Notes: generated from the letters alone by a model not told the origin. Positions 36,729-45,701 are shown, numbered from the stretch's first letter. The stretch: 64,000 nt of DNA from Vicinamibacterales bacterium (GCA_035699745.1 DASSPH010000067.1:1-64000); one strand, 5' to 3'. A program made the numbers and translations.

Positions 36729-38537
36729 ATGCGGGCCCTTTACGTCATTCTGCCCATCCTCGGGATCCTCGCCATCGCCTACCGCTACTACAGCGCGTTC
36801 ATCGCCGCGCGGGTGATGTGCCTCGACGACCGCCGGCCGACGCCGGCGCACGTCCGCCCCGACGGGCACAACTACCACGTGACGACGCGCTGGGTGCTGT
36901 TCGGGCACCACTTCGCCGCCATCGCCGGCGCCGGCCCCCTGATCGGCCCGGTGCTCGCCGCACAGTTCGGCTACGCCCCCGGGCTCATCTGGCTGGTTGG
37001 CGGCGTCTGTCTGGCCGGCGCCGTGCACGACATGATCATCCTCTGGGCGTCGACACGCCGCGGCGGCGCGTCGCTCGCCGACATCGCCCGCTCGGAGATC
37101 GGCCCCGTCGCCGGAACCACCGCCGCCCTCGCCATCCTCTTCATCGTCATCATCGCGCTTGCCGGCCTCGGCCTGGCGGTGGTCAACGCTCTCGAGCACA
37201 GCGCGTGGGGCACCTTCACGATCGGGATGTCGATCCCGCTCGCGCTCTTCGTCGGCTGGTACATGTACCGCCTCCGGCCCGGAAAGATCACCGAAGCCAC
37301 GATCATCGGCGTGGCCGGGCTGCTGCTGTGCGTGGTCCTCGGCAAACCGCTGGCCGGCTCCTCCCTCGGGCACTACTTCGAGTTCACCCGCACGCAATTG
37401 ATCGTGCTGATGGCCGGGTACGGATTCATCGCGTCCGTGCTGCCGGTGTGGCTGCTGCTCGCGCCGCGCGACTACCTCAGCTCGTTCATGAAGATCGGCA
37501 CCATCGGGCTGCTGATCCTCGGCGTCATCGTCGTCAACCCGGTGCTGGAGATGCCCGCGTTCTCGCAGTTCGTCGGCGGCGGCGGACCGATCGTTCCCGG
37601 CCCCCTCTTCCCGTTCGCGTTCATCACCATCGCGTGCGGCGCGATCTCCGGGTTCCACTCGCTGATCTCGTCGGGGACGACGCCGAAGATGGTGGACAAG
37701 GAATCCGACATCCGGCCGATCGGCTACGGCGCGATGCTCATGGAGGGACTCGTCGGGATCGTGTCGATCATCGCCGCCAGCGCGATGCATCCGGGCGACT
37801 ACTTCGCCATCAACACCCCGCCCGCGGTGTTCGCCCAGCTCGGGCTCCAGGTGACGAACCTGCCGGCGCTCGAGGCCGCCGTGCAGGAGACCGTCGCCGG
37901 CCGCACCGGCGGCGCGGTGTCGCTCGCCATCGGCATGGCGCAGATCTTCGCCGGCCTGCCCGGCATGCGCCAGCTCGTCGACTACTGGTACCACTTCGCG
38001 ATCATGTTCGAGGCGCTGTTCATCCTCACCACGATCGACGCCGGCACGCGCGTGGCGCGGTTCCTCGTCGGCGAGTTCCTCGGCCGCGCCTACACGCCCT
38101 TCTCGCGCCACGACTGGCTGCCCGGCGCGGTGGTCTCGACCCTGCTGGTGGTCGGCGCCTGGGCCTACTTCATCTGGGCCGGCAGCATCTCCACCATCTG
38201 GCCGATGTTCGGCATCGCCAACCAGCTGCTCGCCGCGGTTGCGCTGGCGGTGGGCACGACGGTGATCATCAACGCCGGCCGCGCCCGCTATGCGTGGGTG
38301 ACGATCGCGCCGCTGGCGTTCGTCTCGATCACCACGCTCACCGCGGGCGCGCTGAGCGTGCGCGACAACTTCTACCCGATGGCGGTCGGCCCGGATCCCG
38401 CCAGGCACTTCCAGGGGTATCTGAACTCGACCCTGACGATCGTGATGATGGCGTGCGTGATCGTGATCCTGTCGAGCGCCGTGCTGCGGTGGGTGAGGGT
38501 GTTGAACGGGACGCTGAAGCCCGCGGAGGCAGTGTAG
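36729..38537 (+). CDS. cstA: Carbon starvation protein CstA, peptide/pyruvate transporter
   Basis: 602 aa with about 16 membrane segments and the full CstA pattern: [22 protein letters not shown] near the N-terminus, [23 protein letters not shown], and [20 protein letters not shown] in the middle. CstA proteins take up pyruvate and peptides under carbon limitation. Its N-terminus (MRALYVI) fits a start at ATG 36729. The next gene starts directly after its stop, so the two are co-transcribed. Confidence 0.95.
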   Translation: MRALYVILPILGILAIAYRYYSAFIAARVMCLDDRRPTPAHVRPDGHNYHVTTRWVLFGHHFAAIAGAGPLIGPVLAAQFGYAPGLIWLVGGVCLAGAVHDMIILWASTRRGGASLADIARSEIGPVAGTTAALAILFIVIIALAGLGLAVVNALEHSAWGTFTIGMSIPLALFVGWYMYRLRPGKITEATIIGVAGLLLCVVLGKPLAGSSLGHYFEFTRTQLIVLMAGYGFIASVLPVWLLLAPRDYLSSFMKIGTIGLLILGVIVVNPVLEMPAFSQFVGGGGPIVPGPLFPFAFITIACGAISGFHSLISSGTTPKMVDKESDIRPIGYGAMLMEGLVGIVSIIAASAMHPGDYFAINTPPAVFAQLGLQVTNLPALEAAVQETVAGRTGGAVSLAIGMAQIFAGLPGMRQLVDYWYHFAIMFEALFILTTIDAGTRVARFLVGEFLGRAYTPFSRHDWLPGAVVSTLLVVGAWAYFIWAGSISTIWPMFGIANQLLAAVALAVGTTVIINAGRARYAWVTIAPLAFVSITTLTAGALSVRDNFYPMAVGPDPARHFQGYLNSTLTIVMMACVIVILSSAVLRWVRVLNGTLKPAEAV

Positions 38538-38999
38538 ATGGACGAGAAGCGGCTCTTTACCGGGTTCTGGAACAAGGAATCGAAGACGACGCACAAGGTG
38601 CTGGCGCGGATCCCGGACGGATCCGATTACCGGCCGGATCCGAAGTCGCGGACAGCCAAGGAAATCGCCTGGCAGATCGTCTGCGAGGAGGGCATGCTCA
38701 TCGACGCGCTGGAGACCGGCAAGGCCGAATGGGCCCCGCAGCCCGCCCCGGCGACGATGCAGGAGCTGGTCGACGCGTACGAGAAACAGAGCGCCGCCAT
38801 CGAAACGCGGCTCGCGGCGCTGCCTGACGCGAAGTGGACCGGCGCCCTCGAGTTCTTCGGCCAGCAGCGTCCGGCCGCGCCCATGGCATGGAGCTTCCTC
38901 TTCGACATCGTCCACCACCGCGGCCAGATCACGACGTATCTCCGCCCCATGGGCTCGAAGGTGCCGCAGATCTACGGCCCGAGCGGCGACGAACCCTAG
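38538..38999 (+). CDS. DinB/YfiT-superfamily four-helix-bundle protein
   Basis: 153 aa. Helical throughout with the metal-binding His positions of the DinB fold: one in the second helix region is replaced by Glu/Cys surroundings (EIAWQIVCEEGML) and the C-terminal HHRGQ motif is intact. The family includes bacillithiol and mycothiol transferases and uncharacterised stress proteins. The ATG abuts the cstA stop codon (TAGATG), so it is translated from the cstA message. Substrate unknown. Confidence 0.85.
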   Translation: MDEKRLFTGFWNKESKTTHKVLARIPDGSDYRPDPKSRTAKEIAWQIVCEEGMLIDALETGKAEWAPQPAPATMQELVDAYEKQSAAIETRLAALPDAKWTGALEFFGQQRPAAPMAWSFLFDIVHHRGQITTYLRPMGSKVPQIYGPSGDEP

Positions 39000-39003
39000 A
39001 GCT

Positions 39004-39066
39004 GGGATCGGGGATCGGGGATCAGGGATTAGGGATCGGGGATTAGGGATTAGGGATTGGGGATTA
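39004..39066. repeat. Nine tandem GGGATYR heptamers
   Basis: Nine head-to-tail copies of GGGAT(T/C)(A/G) run without gaps from 39004 to 39066. The last copy supplies the TAA stop codon of the convergent SGNH-hydrolase gene. This microsatellite fills the whole gap between two convergent genes. Confidence 0.92.
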
Positions 39067-39720
39067 TGGGTGGAGGGCGCGCAGAATCGCCGGTGCGATG
39101 GCGTCCGCCATCCTGCGATAGCCTGCTGCGTCCGGGTGCAACTGATCCGGTGAGCTCGCCAGCATGTCGGGATTGTCCGCGGCCGCGACGGCTGCGCGCG
39201 TGTCGACGACGGTCACTGGCGGATCCCCTTGTCCGGCGCGCCCGCGGATCCAGTCGTTGATCGCCTTCATCCGCGCGTTCTGATCGGGGGTCGCGGTGTT
39301 GTAGGGAATGATCGTGCCGGCGACGACCCGGATGCCCGCGGCATGGGCGCGCCGGTACATCGACTGCAGCTGATCGATGACGTGTTGGGCGGGACGCCCC
39401 TGATACACGTCGTTCACTCCGGCGACGATGACGACGACCCGAGGCTTCTGCGCGAGGACGTCCGCGTCGAACCGCGCGGCAATCTGATCGCTGCGCTGCG
39501 CGTTGATCCCCTGATTCACGACCTCCCACTCGGGATGCGCGCGCATCAGCCAGTAGGCGTACTGGCTGGTCTCGTCGCCGCTGCCGCCCGGCGGCGCCTC
39601 GCGCGGCGACTTGAACGCCGGCGTCCCCGCCGTCGTCGAGTCCCCCATCGCGACGATCCGGACGCGCGAGACCTGCGTCATGTGCGGCAGCAAGGCGGCA
39701 ATCAGCAGCAGGACGATCAC
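39064..39720 (-). CDS. SGNH/GDSL-family esterase
   Basis: 218 aa from GTG 39720. A hydrophobic N-terminus serves as signal or anchor. Block I GDST (Ser about residue 28), the Gly block (about 70), block III GVND (about 100) and block V DQLHPD (about 192) make a complete SGNH active site, as in lysophospholipase/TesA and carbohydrate esterases. The start codon sits in an 8-bp tandem repeat and overlaps the stop of the upstream dipeptidase-fusion gene (GTGA), giving translational coupling. Confidence 0.88.
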   Translation of the reverse strand: MIVLLLIAALLPHMTQVSRVRIVAMGDSTTAGTPAFKSPREAPPGGSGDETSQYAYWLMRAHPEWEVVNQGINAQRSDQIAARFDADVLAQKPRVVVIVAGVNDVYQGRPAQHVIDQLQSMYRRAHAAGIRVVAGTIIPYNTATPDQNARMKAINDWIRGRAGQGDPPVTVVDTRAAVAAADNPDMLASSPDQLHPDAAGYRRMADAIAPAILRALHP

Positions 39721-39744
39721 CCGATCACCCGATCACCCGACGAC
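39713..39744. repeat. 8-bp tandem repeat GATCACCC at a gene junction
   Basis: Three perfect copies of GATCACCC and one variant (GACGACCC) span the stop of the M19-fusion gene and the start of the SGNH gene. Eight is not a multiple of three. Removing one unit would join the two reading frames without a stop. Confidence 0.85.
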
Positions 39745-41681
39745 CCGCTGACTTCGATCTCGTCGACCAGCAGCTTGAGGATCAGCTCGTACTGCCGCGC
39801 CTTGCCGCCGGCGAGTCCGTCGCGCGCGCGATCCGCGGCGTTGCGGCCGTCACGGTCCCGCGCCGTCGGATCGCCGCCGGCGGCGAGCAGCAGGCGAACG
39901 ATCTCGGCGTTCCCCGCTTCCGCCGCGCGCATCACCAGGGTGACGCGATGCTCGTCTGCGCCCCTCGCGTCCGCCCCCGCGGCGAGCAGCGCGCGCACCG
40001 CGTTCTCGTCTCCGGCCATGACTGCCGCCGCCAGCTTGTCGTCCCCCTTGACGTACTTCTGCGTGCCGGCGATCTGATCGATCTTCGCTTCGAAGTCCTT
40101 CAGCTTCTGCGGGCCGGCCACGTAATCCAGCACCCTCTTGCTGCGCCCTCCGGCTGACAGCGTCGTGAACACGGTCGGGTGATCGGTCATGAGCGACCGG
40201 TATTCGTCCTGCAGGTCGAAGAAGCCCTCGTCCTGCATCTCCTGGGCGAGCGCGCGGACGGCGGCAGGATCGATCTTCCACGTGTGATTGCCGGTCACCT
40301 TCACGTGCTGGCGCCCGTTGTAGGTGACAGTCCCGTCGTCGCGAAGCGTGACGGTGTACACGGGGCAGAAGCCGAAACAGGCGGTCCGCTCGAGCGTGAT
40401 GGCGATCGGCGCCTGCACCGGCACGGACTGCGCCGCGGCCGGCGCGGCCGGGAAGAGCGCGACGGACGGTCCGCGCTGTTTCTGCAGACGGGCCGAGACC
40501 TTCTCGACCTCGCTCATGACGCGCAGCACGTTCCGGCCGAGGATCTTCCGCAGGTCGGCATCGCTGTACCCGCGGCGCATCAGCTCCGCGGTCAGCGCGG
40601 GGTACGCCGACACGTTGTCGAGGTTCTTGACCGTCTGCGTAATCCCGTCGAAGTCGCCGCCGACGCCGATGTGATCGACGCCCGCGATCTTGCGGATGTG
40701 ATCGACGTGGTCCGCCACTTCCGCGATCGTCGCTTCGGGCGCGGGATTCGACGCCGTCCACTGCGCCATGGCGCTCTTCACGAGATCCGGCTGGTTGCCG
40801 GTCGTCTTCGAGATCTTCTCTTGCTCCGCCGTCTGCCGCCTGTTCCACTCGTTCACTTTCGGCGAGACGAAACCGGGCACGAACGTGACCATGACGACCC
40901 CGCCGTTCTTCGGCATCTGCTTCAGGATCTCGTCGGGCACGTTGCGCGGATGGTCGTTGAGCGCGCGCGCGTCCGAGTGCGAAAAGATCACCGGCGCCTG
41001 GGTGACGCGCAGCGCGTCGGCCATGGTCTCGGGGGAGACGTGGCTCAGATCGACCAGCATTCCCAGCCAGTTCATCTCGCGCACGACCTCTTCGCCGAAC
41101 GGCGACAGCCCGTTGCTCTTCGGCGTGTCGGTCGCCGAGTCGGCCCACGGCGTGTTGAGCGAGTGGGTGATCGTCATGTAGCGCGCGCCGAGGCGATAGA
41201 ACATCCGCAGGTTGGCGAGCGAGTTGTCGATCGAGTGGCCGCCTTCCATGCCGATCAGCGACGCGATCCGGCCGGCCTTCCGGATCCGGGTGACGTCGGC
41301 GGCCGTCGACGCCAGCTCGAACGTGTCGGGGTACTTGCGCACCATGCGATGGACGATGTCGATCTGCTCGAGCGTGGCCGTGACGGCGCTCTGTCCCTGG
41401 AGCGTCGCGGGGACGTAGACCGACCAGAACTGTCCGCCGACGCCGCCCGCTTTCAGGCGCGGGATGTCGGTCATGATCGACGGCTGCGAGACGCGGATGT
41501 CGAGCTTGTCGAGATCGCGCGCGGGATCGTGCTCGCGCAGGGCCCACGGGTAATCGTTGTGGCCGTCGATGACCGGCGCCTGCCGGTGCAGCGCGCGGGC
41601 GCGCTCGATCGGGTTCGACTGGGCCGGGAGAGAAGGCATCGCGAGCACCGCCAGCAGGGAAAGGCCGAGCATACGGAACAT
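39717..41681 (-). CDS. M19 membrane-dipeptidase fused to DUF6438-like and ankyrin domains
   Basis: 654 aa with signal peptide (1-20). The M19 dipeptidase domain (about 25-390) has the zinc ligands HND (IDGHNDYP), [15 protein letters not shown] and VDLSHVS, and matches renal-dipeptidase-type enzymes that cleave dipeptides with D- or L-residues at the C-terminus. A Cys-containing strand domain (about 430-530, [12 protein letters not shown]) resembles DUF6438. Two to three ankyrin repeats (about 545-640; [36 protein letters not shown]) end the protein. The combination is unusual; each part is clear by itself. Confidence 0.88.
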   Translation of the reverse strand: MFRMLGLSLLAVLAMPSLPAQSNPIERARALHRQAPVIDGHNDYPWALREHDPARDLDKLDIRVSQPSIMTDIPRLKAGGVGGQFWSVYVPATLQGQSAVTATLEQIDIVHRMVRKYPDTFELASTAADVTRIRKAGRIASLIGMEGGHSIDNSLANLRMFYRLGARYMTITHSLNTPWADSATDTPKSNGLSPFGEEVVREMNWLGMLVDLSHVSPETMADALRVTQAPVIFSHSDARALNDHPRNVPDEILKQMPKNGGVVMVTFVPGFVSPKVNEWNRRQTAEQEKISKTTGNQPDLVKSAMAQWTASNPAPEATIAEVADHVDHIRKIAGVDHIGVGGDFDGITQTVKNLDNVSAYPALTAELMRRGYSDADLRKILGRNVLRVMSEVEKVSARLQKQRGPSVALFPAAPAAAQSVPVQAPIAITLERTACFGFCPVYTVTLRDDGTVTYNGRQHVKVTGNHTWKIDPAAVRALAQEMQDEGFFDLQDEYRSLMTDHPTVFTTLSAGGRSKRVLDYVAGPQKLKDFEAKIDQIAGTQKYVKGDDKLAAAVMAGDENAVRALLAAGADARGADEHRVTLVMRAAEAGNAEIVRLLLAAGGDPTARDRDGRNAADRARDGLAGGKARQYELILKLLVDEIEVSGSSGDRVIG

Positions 41682-41734
41682 GGCTCAATGTTAGGGCGAA
41701 TGGACCGGCGACAGAAATGCGACAGAAACCCGAC

Positions 41735-41763
41735 TTGACCGGTCGGACTTCCGCTAATAGACT
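41735..41763 (+). promoter_or_regulatory. Sigma-70-type promoter of the FTR1 gene with overlapping palindrome
   Basis: TTGACC (41735-41740), 17 bases, then TAGACT (41758-41763). The -35 element overlaps the palindrome GACCGGTC (41737-41744), and two GCGACAGAAA copies lie just upstream (41708-41717, 41719-41728). These could bind a repressor or activator of iron uptake. Confidence 0.55.
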
Positions 41764-41775
41764 TTGAAAACAGTC

Positions 41776-42546
41776 ATGTTCCAGGCGTTCGTCATCACCT
41801 TGCGTGAAGGCCTCGAAGCCTTCCTGATCATTGCCATCAGTCTCGCCTACCTCCGCAAGACCGGGCGCCGGGAGCTGATCCCGGCGATTCATTGGGGAAT
41901 CGGCGCCTCCATCCTGCTGAGCATCGGCGCCGGGCTGCTGTTGGCGCAGGCGCGGAACCAGGCGCTCTGGGAGGGGATCCTCGGCATCGTCGCCGCGGTG
42001 CTCGTCGCGTCGTTGACGGTGCACATGTGGCGGGCGGGGCGTCACATGAAGCGCGAGATCGAAGGACGGCTGGCCGCCTCATCCGTTCGCGTCGGCCGCG
42101 CGGCGTTCTGGGGCGTGTTCGGCTTCACGCTGCTGATGATCACCCGTGAAGGCATGGAGACCGCCATGCTGATGAACGCGCTGATCTTCCAGATGCACGC
42201 GATGGACATCGTCGCGGGCGCCGCCGCCGGGACGCTGATCTCGGCGTTCATCGCGTATCTGTGGTCGCGGTACGGCCACCGCATCAATCTCGGCCGCTTC
42301 TTCCAGGTCACCGCGGTGTTCCTGCTCGTCTTCGTGGTGCAGCTCCTGATCTACGGCTTCCACGAGCTTGCGGAAGCCAACGTGCTGCCGAACAGCGAAG
42401 CGCTGCACTGGGCCACGGAACCGTACGGGCCCGACGGCGCCTACGGTCAGTACCTAACCTACCTGCTCGTCGCGATGCCGCTCGGCTGGCTCGCGCTCTC
42501 GACGATCTTCAAGCGCAATCCCCGCTCGCAATCGCAGGCGGCCTGA
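41776..42546 (+). CDS. FTR1-family high-affinity iron permease
   Basis: 256 aa, seven membrane segments. Two REGLE-type iron-binding motifs are present: REGLEA in the first helix (about residues 10-15) and REGMETA in the fourth (about 125-131). This is the core pattern of FTR1/EfeU ferrous/ferric permeases. ATG 41776 is chosen because the promoter -10 element covers the earlier TTG 41764. No EfeO or EfeB partner lies next to it, so the electron or ferroxidase partner is elsewhere or absent. Confidence 0.92.
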   Translation: MFQAFVITLREGLEAFLIIAISLAYLRKTGRRELIPAIHWGIGASILLSIGAGLLLAQARNQALWEGILGIVAAVLVASLTVHMWRAGRHMKREIEGRLAASSVRVGRAAFWGVFGFTLLMITREGMETAMLMNALIFQMHAMDIVAGAAAGTLISAFIAYLWSRYGHRINLGRFFQVTAVFLLVFVVQLLIYGFHELAEANVLPNSEALHWATEPYGPDGAYGQYLTYLLVAMPLGWLALSTIFKRNPRSQSQAA

Positions 42547-42584
42547 GCGCCGCCTGGCGGCGTCCGGCGGACCGCCGCCGGAAA

Positions 42585-42596
42585 TAGAATGTCCGG
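42585..42596 (+). promoter_or_regulatory. Candidate -10 element, leaderless-type start of OsmC gene
   Basis: TAGAAT at 42585-42590 is followed by six bases and the ATG, an arrangement expected for a leaderless message. No clear -35 element. Confidence 0.45.
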
Positions 42597-43001
42597 ATGA
42601 AGGCTCCGACGACCGTCGAGATCGTGTGGGAACGTGACCTCGTGTTCGCCGGCCACTCGGCCGCGGCCTCGATGGTTCTCGATAGCGCGGGGGAGGCGGG
42701 TCCCTCTCCCGTACAGGCGCTGGTGTTCGCGCTGGCCGGCTGCATGGGGATGGACCTCGTCCACATCCTCCGCAAGGCGCGCCTCGACCTGCGCGGGCTC
42801 CGCGTCGCCGTCGTCGCGGAGCGGGCGCAGGACAATCCGCATCGCGTGACGGCAGTCACGCTGGACTTCACGGTCACGGGCGCCGTGCCGAAGGACCAGG
42901 TGCAGCGCGCCATCGATCTGTCCCACGACAAATACTGCTCGGTCTGGCACTCGATGCGGGAAGACATCGCGTTCGAGAGCCGCTTTTCCGTGGCCCCATG
43001 A
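42597..43001 (+). CDS. OsmC/Ohr-family protein
   Basis: 134 aa. The two redox cysteines of the family are present: LAGCMGMD (about residue 45) and DKYCSV (about 114). The length and the CMGMDLVHILRKAR helix fit the YhfA-like branch of OsmC proteins, peroxide-reducing or of unknown substrate. Stop overlaps the next start by 4 bp (ATGA), so it is co-transcribed with the acyltransferase-like membrane gene. Confidence 0.9.
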   Translation: MKAPTTVEIVWERDLVFAGHSAAASMVLDSAGEAGPSPVQALVFALAGCMGMDLVHILRKARLDLRGLRVAVVAERAQDNPHRVTAVTLDFTVTGAVPKDQVQRAIDLSHDKYCSVWHSMREDIAFESRFSVAP

Positions 43002-44101
43002 CGTCCCCCGCCACCCGGCGGTCTTACCTGGACGTCCTGCGCGGCATCGCCGTGCTGATCATGATCGAGGCGCATGTGATCGACGCGTGGACGCGCGCCG
43101 CCGATCGCGGCTCGCGGGCCTTCGGTCAGTCGCTGATTCTCGGCGGCTTCGGTGCGCCGCTGTTCCTGTTTCTCGCCGGCATCGGAGTCGTCCTGTCCGC
43201 CGGATCGAAAGCGCGCCGCAGCGGCGATCCCGCGGCCGCCTCGCGCGCCGTGCAGAAGCGCGGCCTGCAGATCTTCGCGCTCGCCTTCCTCTTCCGCCTG
43301 CAGTCCTACGTCCTCGGCGGTTTCACTGCGCCGGCCTGGACGATGCTGAAGGTGGACATCCTCAACATCATGGGACCGGCAATGATCGCGGCGGCGGCGC
43401 TGTGGGCGCTGGCGCGCGGTCCGGTGCGCCGCGGCGCCGCTTACACGGCGGCGGCGATCGCGCTGGTGTTCCTGACGCCGGCGATCCGCGACATCGCCGC
43501 CCTCGCCGTCCTGCCGGATCCCGTCGAGGCCTATCTGCGGCCGATCCCGGGTCTGAACAACTTCACGTTCTTTCCATGGGTGGCGTTCGTGATGGCCGGG
43601 GCGGCCGTCGGCGTGATTCTCGAGGCCGCCGGCACTGCGGCCGCGGATCGCCGGGTCAACGTCGCCCTGGGGCTGACGGGGGCGGCGCTCGCGTGGATTG
43701 CCTACGAAGCGTCGTTTCTGCCGCCGCTCGACCCGCGATCGCGCTTCTGGACGACCTCGGCGAGCTTCTTCTTCCTGCGCCTGGGTCTGATGGTGGCGGC
43801 GCTCGGGGCTGCCTGGCTGTGGGAACAGCGGCCGACGGCGGGGCGGCGGTGGAGCCCGCTGCAACTGCTCGGGCGCACGTCGCTGTTCATCTACTGGGTG
43901 CACGTGGAGCTCGTCTACGGGCTGATTTCACGTCCGCTTCACGGCGCGTTTTCGCTGCCGGCGGCGTGGGCGGCGCTGGCGGCGTTCTGGGCGGCGATGA
44001 TCTGGCTGGCGGCGCAGAAGCAGCGGCTGTGGGATAAGTACGTGCAGCGGCGGCGTTTACACGGGAAGCTCAGCGAGAAGGTTCTAGCCTTGATGTTCTA
44101 G
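42998..44101 (+). CDS. Heparan-alpha-glucosaminide N-acetyltransferase-like membrane protein
   Basis: 367 aa, about 10 membrane segments. The N-terminal pattern YLDVLRGIAVLIMIEAHVIDAW with a conserved His and the GAPLFLFLAGIGVVLS segment are typical of the DUF1624/HGSNAT-like acyltransferase family. Members pass acetyl or other acyl groups across the membrane to sugars. The substrate here is unknown. A proline-poor basic C-terminal tail faces the cytoplasm. Coupled to OsmC by a 4-bp overlap. Confidence 0.82.
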   Translation: MTSPATRRSYLDVLRGIAVLIMIEAHVIDAWTRAADRGSRAFGQSLILGGFGAPLFLFLAGIGVVLSAGSKARRSGDPAAASRAVQKRGLQIFALAFLFRLQSYVLGGFTAPAWTMLKVDILNIMGPAMIAAAALWALARGPVRRGAAYTAAAIALVFLTPAIRDIAALAVLPDPVEAYLRPIPGLNNFTFFPWVAFVMAGAAVGVILEAAGTAAADRRVNVALGLTGAALAWIAYEASFLPPLDPRSRFWTTSASFFFLRLGLMVAALGAAWLWEQRPTAGRRWSPLQLLGRTSLFIYWVHVELVYGLISRPLHGAFSLPAAWAALAAFWAAMIWLAAQKQRLWDKYVQRRRLHGKLSEKVLALMF

Positions 44102-44118
44102 CGCCGACACAATATAAA
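44090..44118 (+). promoter_or_regulatory. Sigma-70-type promoter of the DGQHR gene
   Basis: TTGATG (44090-44095), 17 bases, then TATAAA (44113-44118). The start of transcription would fall near 44125, a few bases before the GGAGG ribosome site at 44128-44132. It overlaps the end of the preceding gene, so the DGQHR gene has its own promoter. Confidence 0.7.
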
Positions 44119-44136
44119 CATGCTACTGGAGGCCCA

Positions 44137-45273
44137 TTGATCAGCGTCGCCGCCATCCGGATGCAGCAGTTCGGGGTGCAGTTCTACCAGGCATCACTCT
44201 CGGCCAACGACATCGACAAGCTCGTCCGGTTCGAGGTCCTCGACTACGGGGAACAGGGGCAGCCGGTCCGCGGCGGACGCAAGAAGAGCGCGGCGCCGTC
44301 GAAGGTGAACTGGGACCTGCTCGAACGGCGGATCGCCTCCAGCGACAAGGCGTATCAGCGCGCGATCATCCGCCGCAAGATCGACGAGCTGGTCGCGTAC
44401 TACGAGCAGTGCCGGCAGGCGCGCGATCTACCGTCGATCGCCGGCGCCGTGATCATCTCGTGCGACGAGACGCTGAAGTTCGAGCCGGTCGAGAACGGAT
44501 CGCCGCTCGGCACGCTGAAGGTGCCGGAGCGCGAGGGGATCCTGCGCGCGATCGACGGCCAGCACCGGCTGCTCGCGCTGCACGCCGACATCGATCGGTT
44601 CGGCGACGAAAGCTTCACCGTGCCGGCGATCATCTTCGATCGCCTTCCCGAGGATCACGTCGTCCAGATGTTCGTCACCATCAACGCGAAGCACACGCGG
44701 CTGAACGCCTCGCACCTGGTGTCGCTGTCGGGACGGCAGTTGTACCGCGACGAGAACCTCGCGGCGGCGCACGACGTGATGCGGGCGCTGAACGATCGCG
44801 AAGACTCACCGCTCTACGGCGAGATCAAGCTGCTCGGCGTCGGCAGCGGGCGCGTCGCGCAGGCGCCGCTGGCGCAGGAGCTGAAGAAGCTGTTCGCGTC
44901 GGAGGCGTTCGGGCCGGGCAAGAAGGGCGAGGCGTTCCGCGAGGAGTCGAAGAAGTTCTTCGTCAACTACCTGAAGCAGGTGGCGCAGGTGTTCGGCGCG
45001 GCGTGGACCGGCCGCAAGTACAGCATCAAGTCGGCGAGCGCGCTGCGCGCGTTCATCCGGGTGGCGCCGGACGTCGTCCGGCGCCTGGATCAGGAGCACG
45101 CCGACCGCACGGACTTCCGCGCCATCGGCCGCGTCATCTCCCCGTGGGGCCGGCGGATCGGCGATCTCCGCTTCGAGACCGAGGGGGCGTGGAAACGCGC
45201 GGGGACTACCGTCGACTCGCTGTCGAAGGAGCTGCGGCTGGCGCTGCAGTACCCGGAGGGAGCTTCGGTGTAG
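44137..45273 (+). CDS. DGQHR-domain (DndB-like) protein
   Basis: 378 aa from TTG 44137, placed by the GGAGG site five bases upstream. The signature IDGQHRLLAL lies at about residues 137-146, followed by FVTINAKHTRLNASHL (about 190-206), both characteristic of DGQHR/DndB family proteins. DndB regulates phosphorothioate DNA modification; other DGQHR proteins occur in phage-defence and mobile loci. No dndA, C, D or E gene is in the window, so this is an orphan with unknown role. It is flanked by a repeat cluster and a candidate small RNA. Confidence 0.9.
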   Translation: MISVAAIRMQQFGVQFYQASLSANDIDKLVRFEVLDYGEQGQPVRGGRKKSAAPSKVNWDLLERRIASSDKAYQRAIIRRKIDELVAYYEQCRQARDLPSIAGAVIISCDETLKFEPVENGSPLGTLKVPEREGILRAIDGQHRLLALHADIDRFGDESFTVPAIIFDRLPEDHVVQMFVTINAKHTRLNASHLVSLSGRQLYRDENLAAAHDVMRALNDREDSPLYGEIKLLGVGSGRVAQAPLAQELKKLFASEAFGPGKKGEAFREESKKFFVNYLKQVAQVFGAAWTGRKYSIKSASALRAFIRVAPDVVRRLDQEHADRTDFRAIGRVISPWGRRIGDLRFETEGAWKRAGTTVDSLSKELRLALQYPEGASV

Positions 45274-45278
45274 TCGCT

Positions 45279-45412
45279 TCGCTCCCTGTCGGGCAGGGAC
45301 AGGGACAGTCGCTTCGCTCCCCGTCGGGCAGAGTGGAAGGGGGCTCGCTTCGCTCGCTGTCGGGCAGGGTGGAAGGGGGGCTCGCTTCGCTCGCTGTTGG
45401 GCAGAGTGGAAT
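45279..45412 (+). repeat. Second cluster of TCGCTTCGCTC-type repeats
   Basis: Four copies of TCGCTTCGCTCSCTGTCGGGCAG-like units (third base positions vary) in head-to-tail order, separated by GGGACAGGGACAG or AGTGGAAGGGGGC spacers. The units share TCGCTTCGCTC and TCGGGC with the cluster at 3659-4275. The following bases (45412-45471) hold more degenerate GAGCG-rich sequence and no gene. Confidence 0.85.
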
Positions 45413-45471
45413 CGGGCGGAGCGGAACGGAGCGAGCGGCGTAGCGCGAGCGTAGTGGAGCGTAGCCAGGGG

Positions 45472-45528
45472 GTCCGGGGGAAGCGCGACGTGCTCGGTAA
45501 CCCTGCGCGTCGCGATATTCCCCCGGAC
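45472..45528. other. Large inverted repeat, two-step stem
   Basis: Arms GTCCGGGGGAA (45472-45482) and TTCCCCCGGAC (45518-45528) pair over 11 bp, with an inner stem CGCGAC (45484-45489) against GTCGCG (45509-45514). It lies directly beyond the minus-strand terminator. It may end or protect the DGQHR transcript, or be the trace of a mobile element; it lacks a U-run on the plus strand. Confidence 0.7.
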
Positions 45529-45561
45529 AAAAAAAGGGGCGCCGAAGAAATTCGGCGCCCC
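45529..45561 (-). terminator. Intrinsic terminator of a minus-strand RNA
   Basis: On the minus strand, an 11-bp perfect stem GGGGCGCCGAA / TTCGGCGCCCC (plus-strand coordinates 45536-45546 and 45551-45561) with a four-base loop, followed by seven consecutive U (45535-45529). This is a textbook Rho-independent terminator. No protein gene precedes it on this strand for hundreds of bases. Confidence 0.92.
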
Positions 45562-45632
45562 ACGGATTTGCAAACGACCCGGCTCCCCAGCAACTCACGG
45601 CTCCCTGCCGTAAATATTCAGGCCGTCTGCAC
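45529..45632 (-). ncRNA. Candidate sigma-54-dependent small RNA, about 105 nt
   Basis: The RNA is bounded by a -24/-12 promoter (45658-45643) and a strong intrinsic terminator, both on the minus strand; the start is placed 12 bases past the -12 element, near 45632. It has no coding frame with a ribosome site. Predicted folds: a small hairpin ACGGC-AGGGA-GCCGU (45611-45597) with an exposed AGGGA loop, a second GGGGAGC element, and the terminator stem. Free-standing RNA is the simplest reading because no gene lies between promoter and terminator. It does not match any family I recognise. Confidence 0.65.
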
Positions 45633-45642
45633 CCTCCTATTG

Positions 45643-45658
45643 AGCAAGGGGCGTACCG
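45643..45658 (-). promoter_or_regulatory. Sigma-54-type (-24/-12) promoter
   Basis: Minus-strand sequence CGGTACGCCCCTTGCT matches the sigma-54 consensus TGGCACGNNNNTTGCW with GG and GC exactly ten bases apart. The -24 GG pairs with plus-strand 45656-45657 and the -12 GC with 45644-45645. It points at the small-RNA region. Confidence 0.72.
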
Positions 45659-45701
45659 CTGTTTTTTCAAGCATTTCGAGGGACGGCGCCCCGGGCGGAC
45701 C

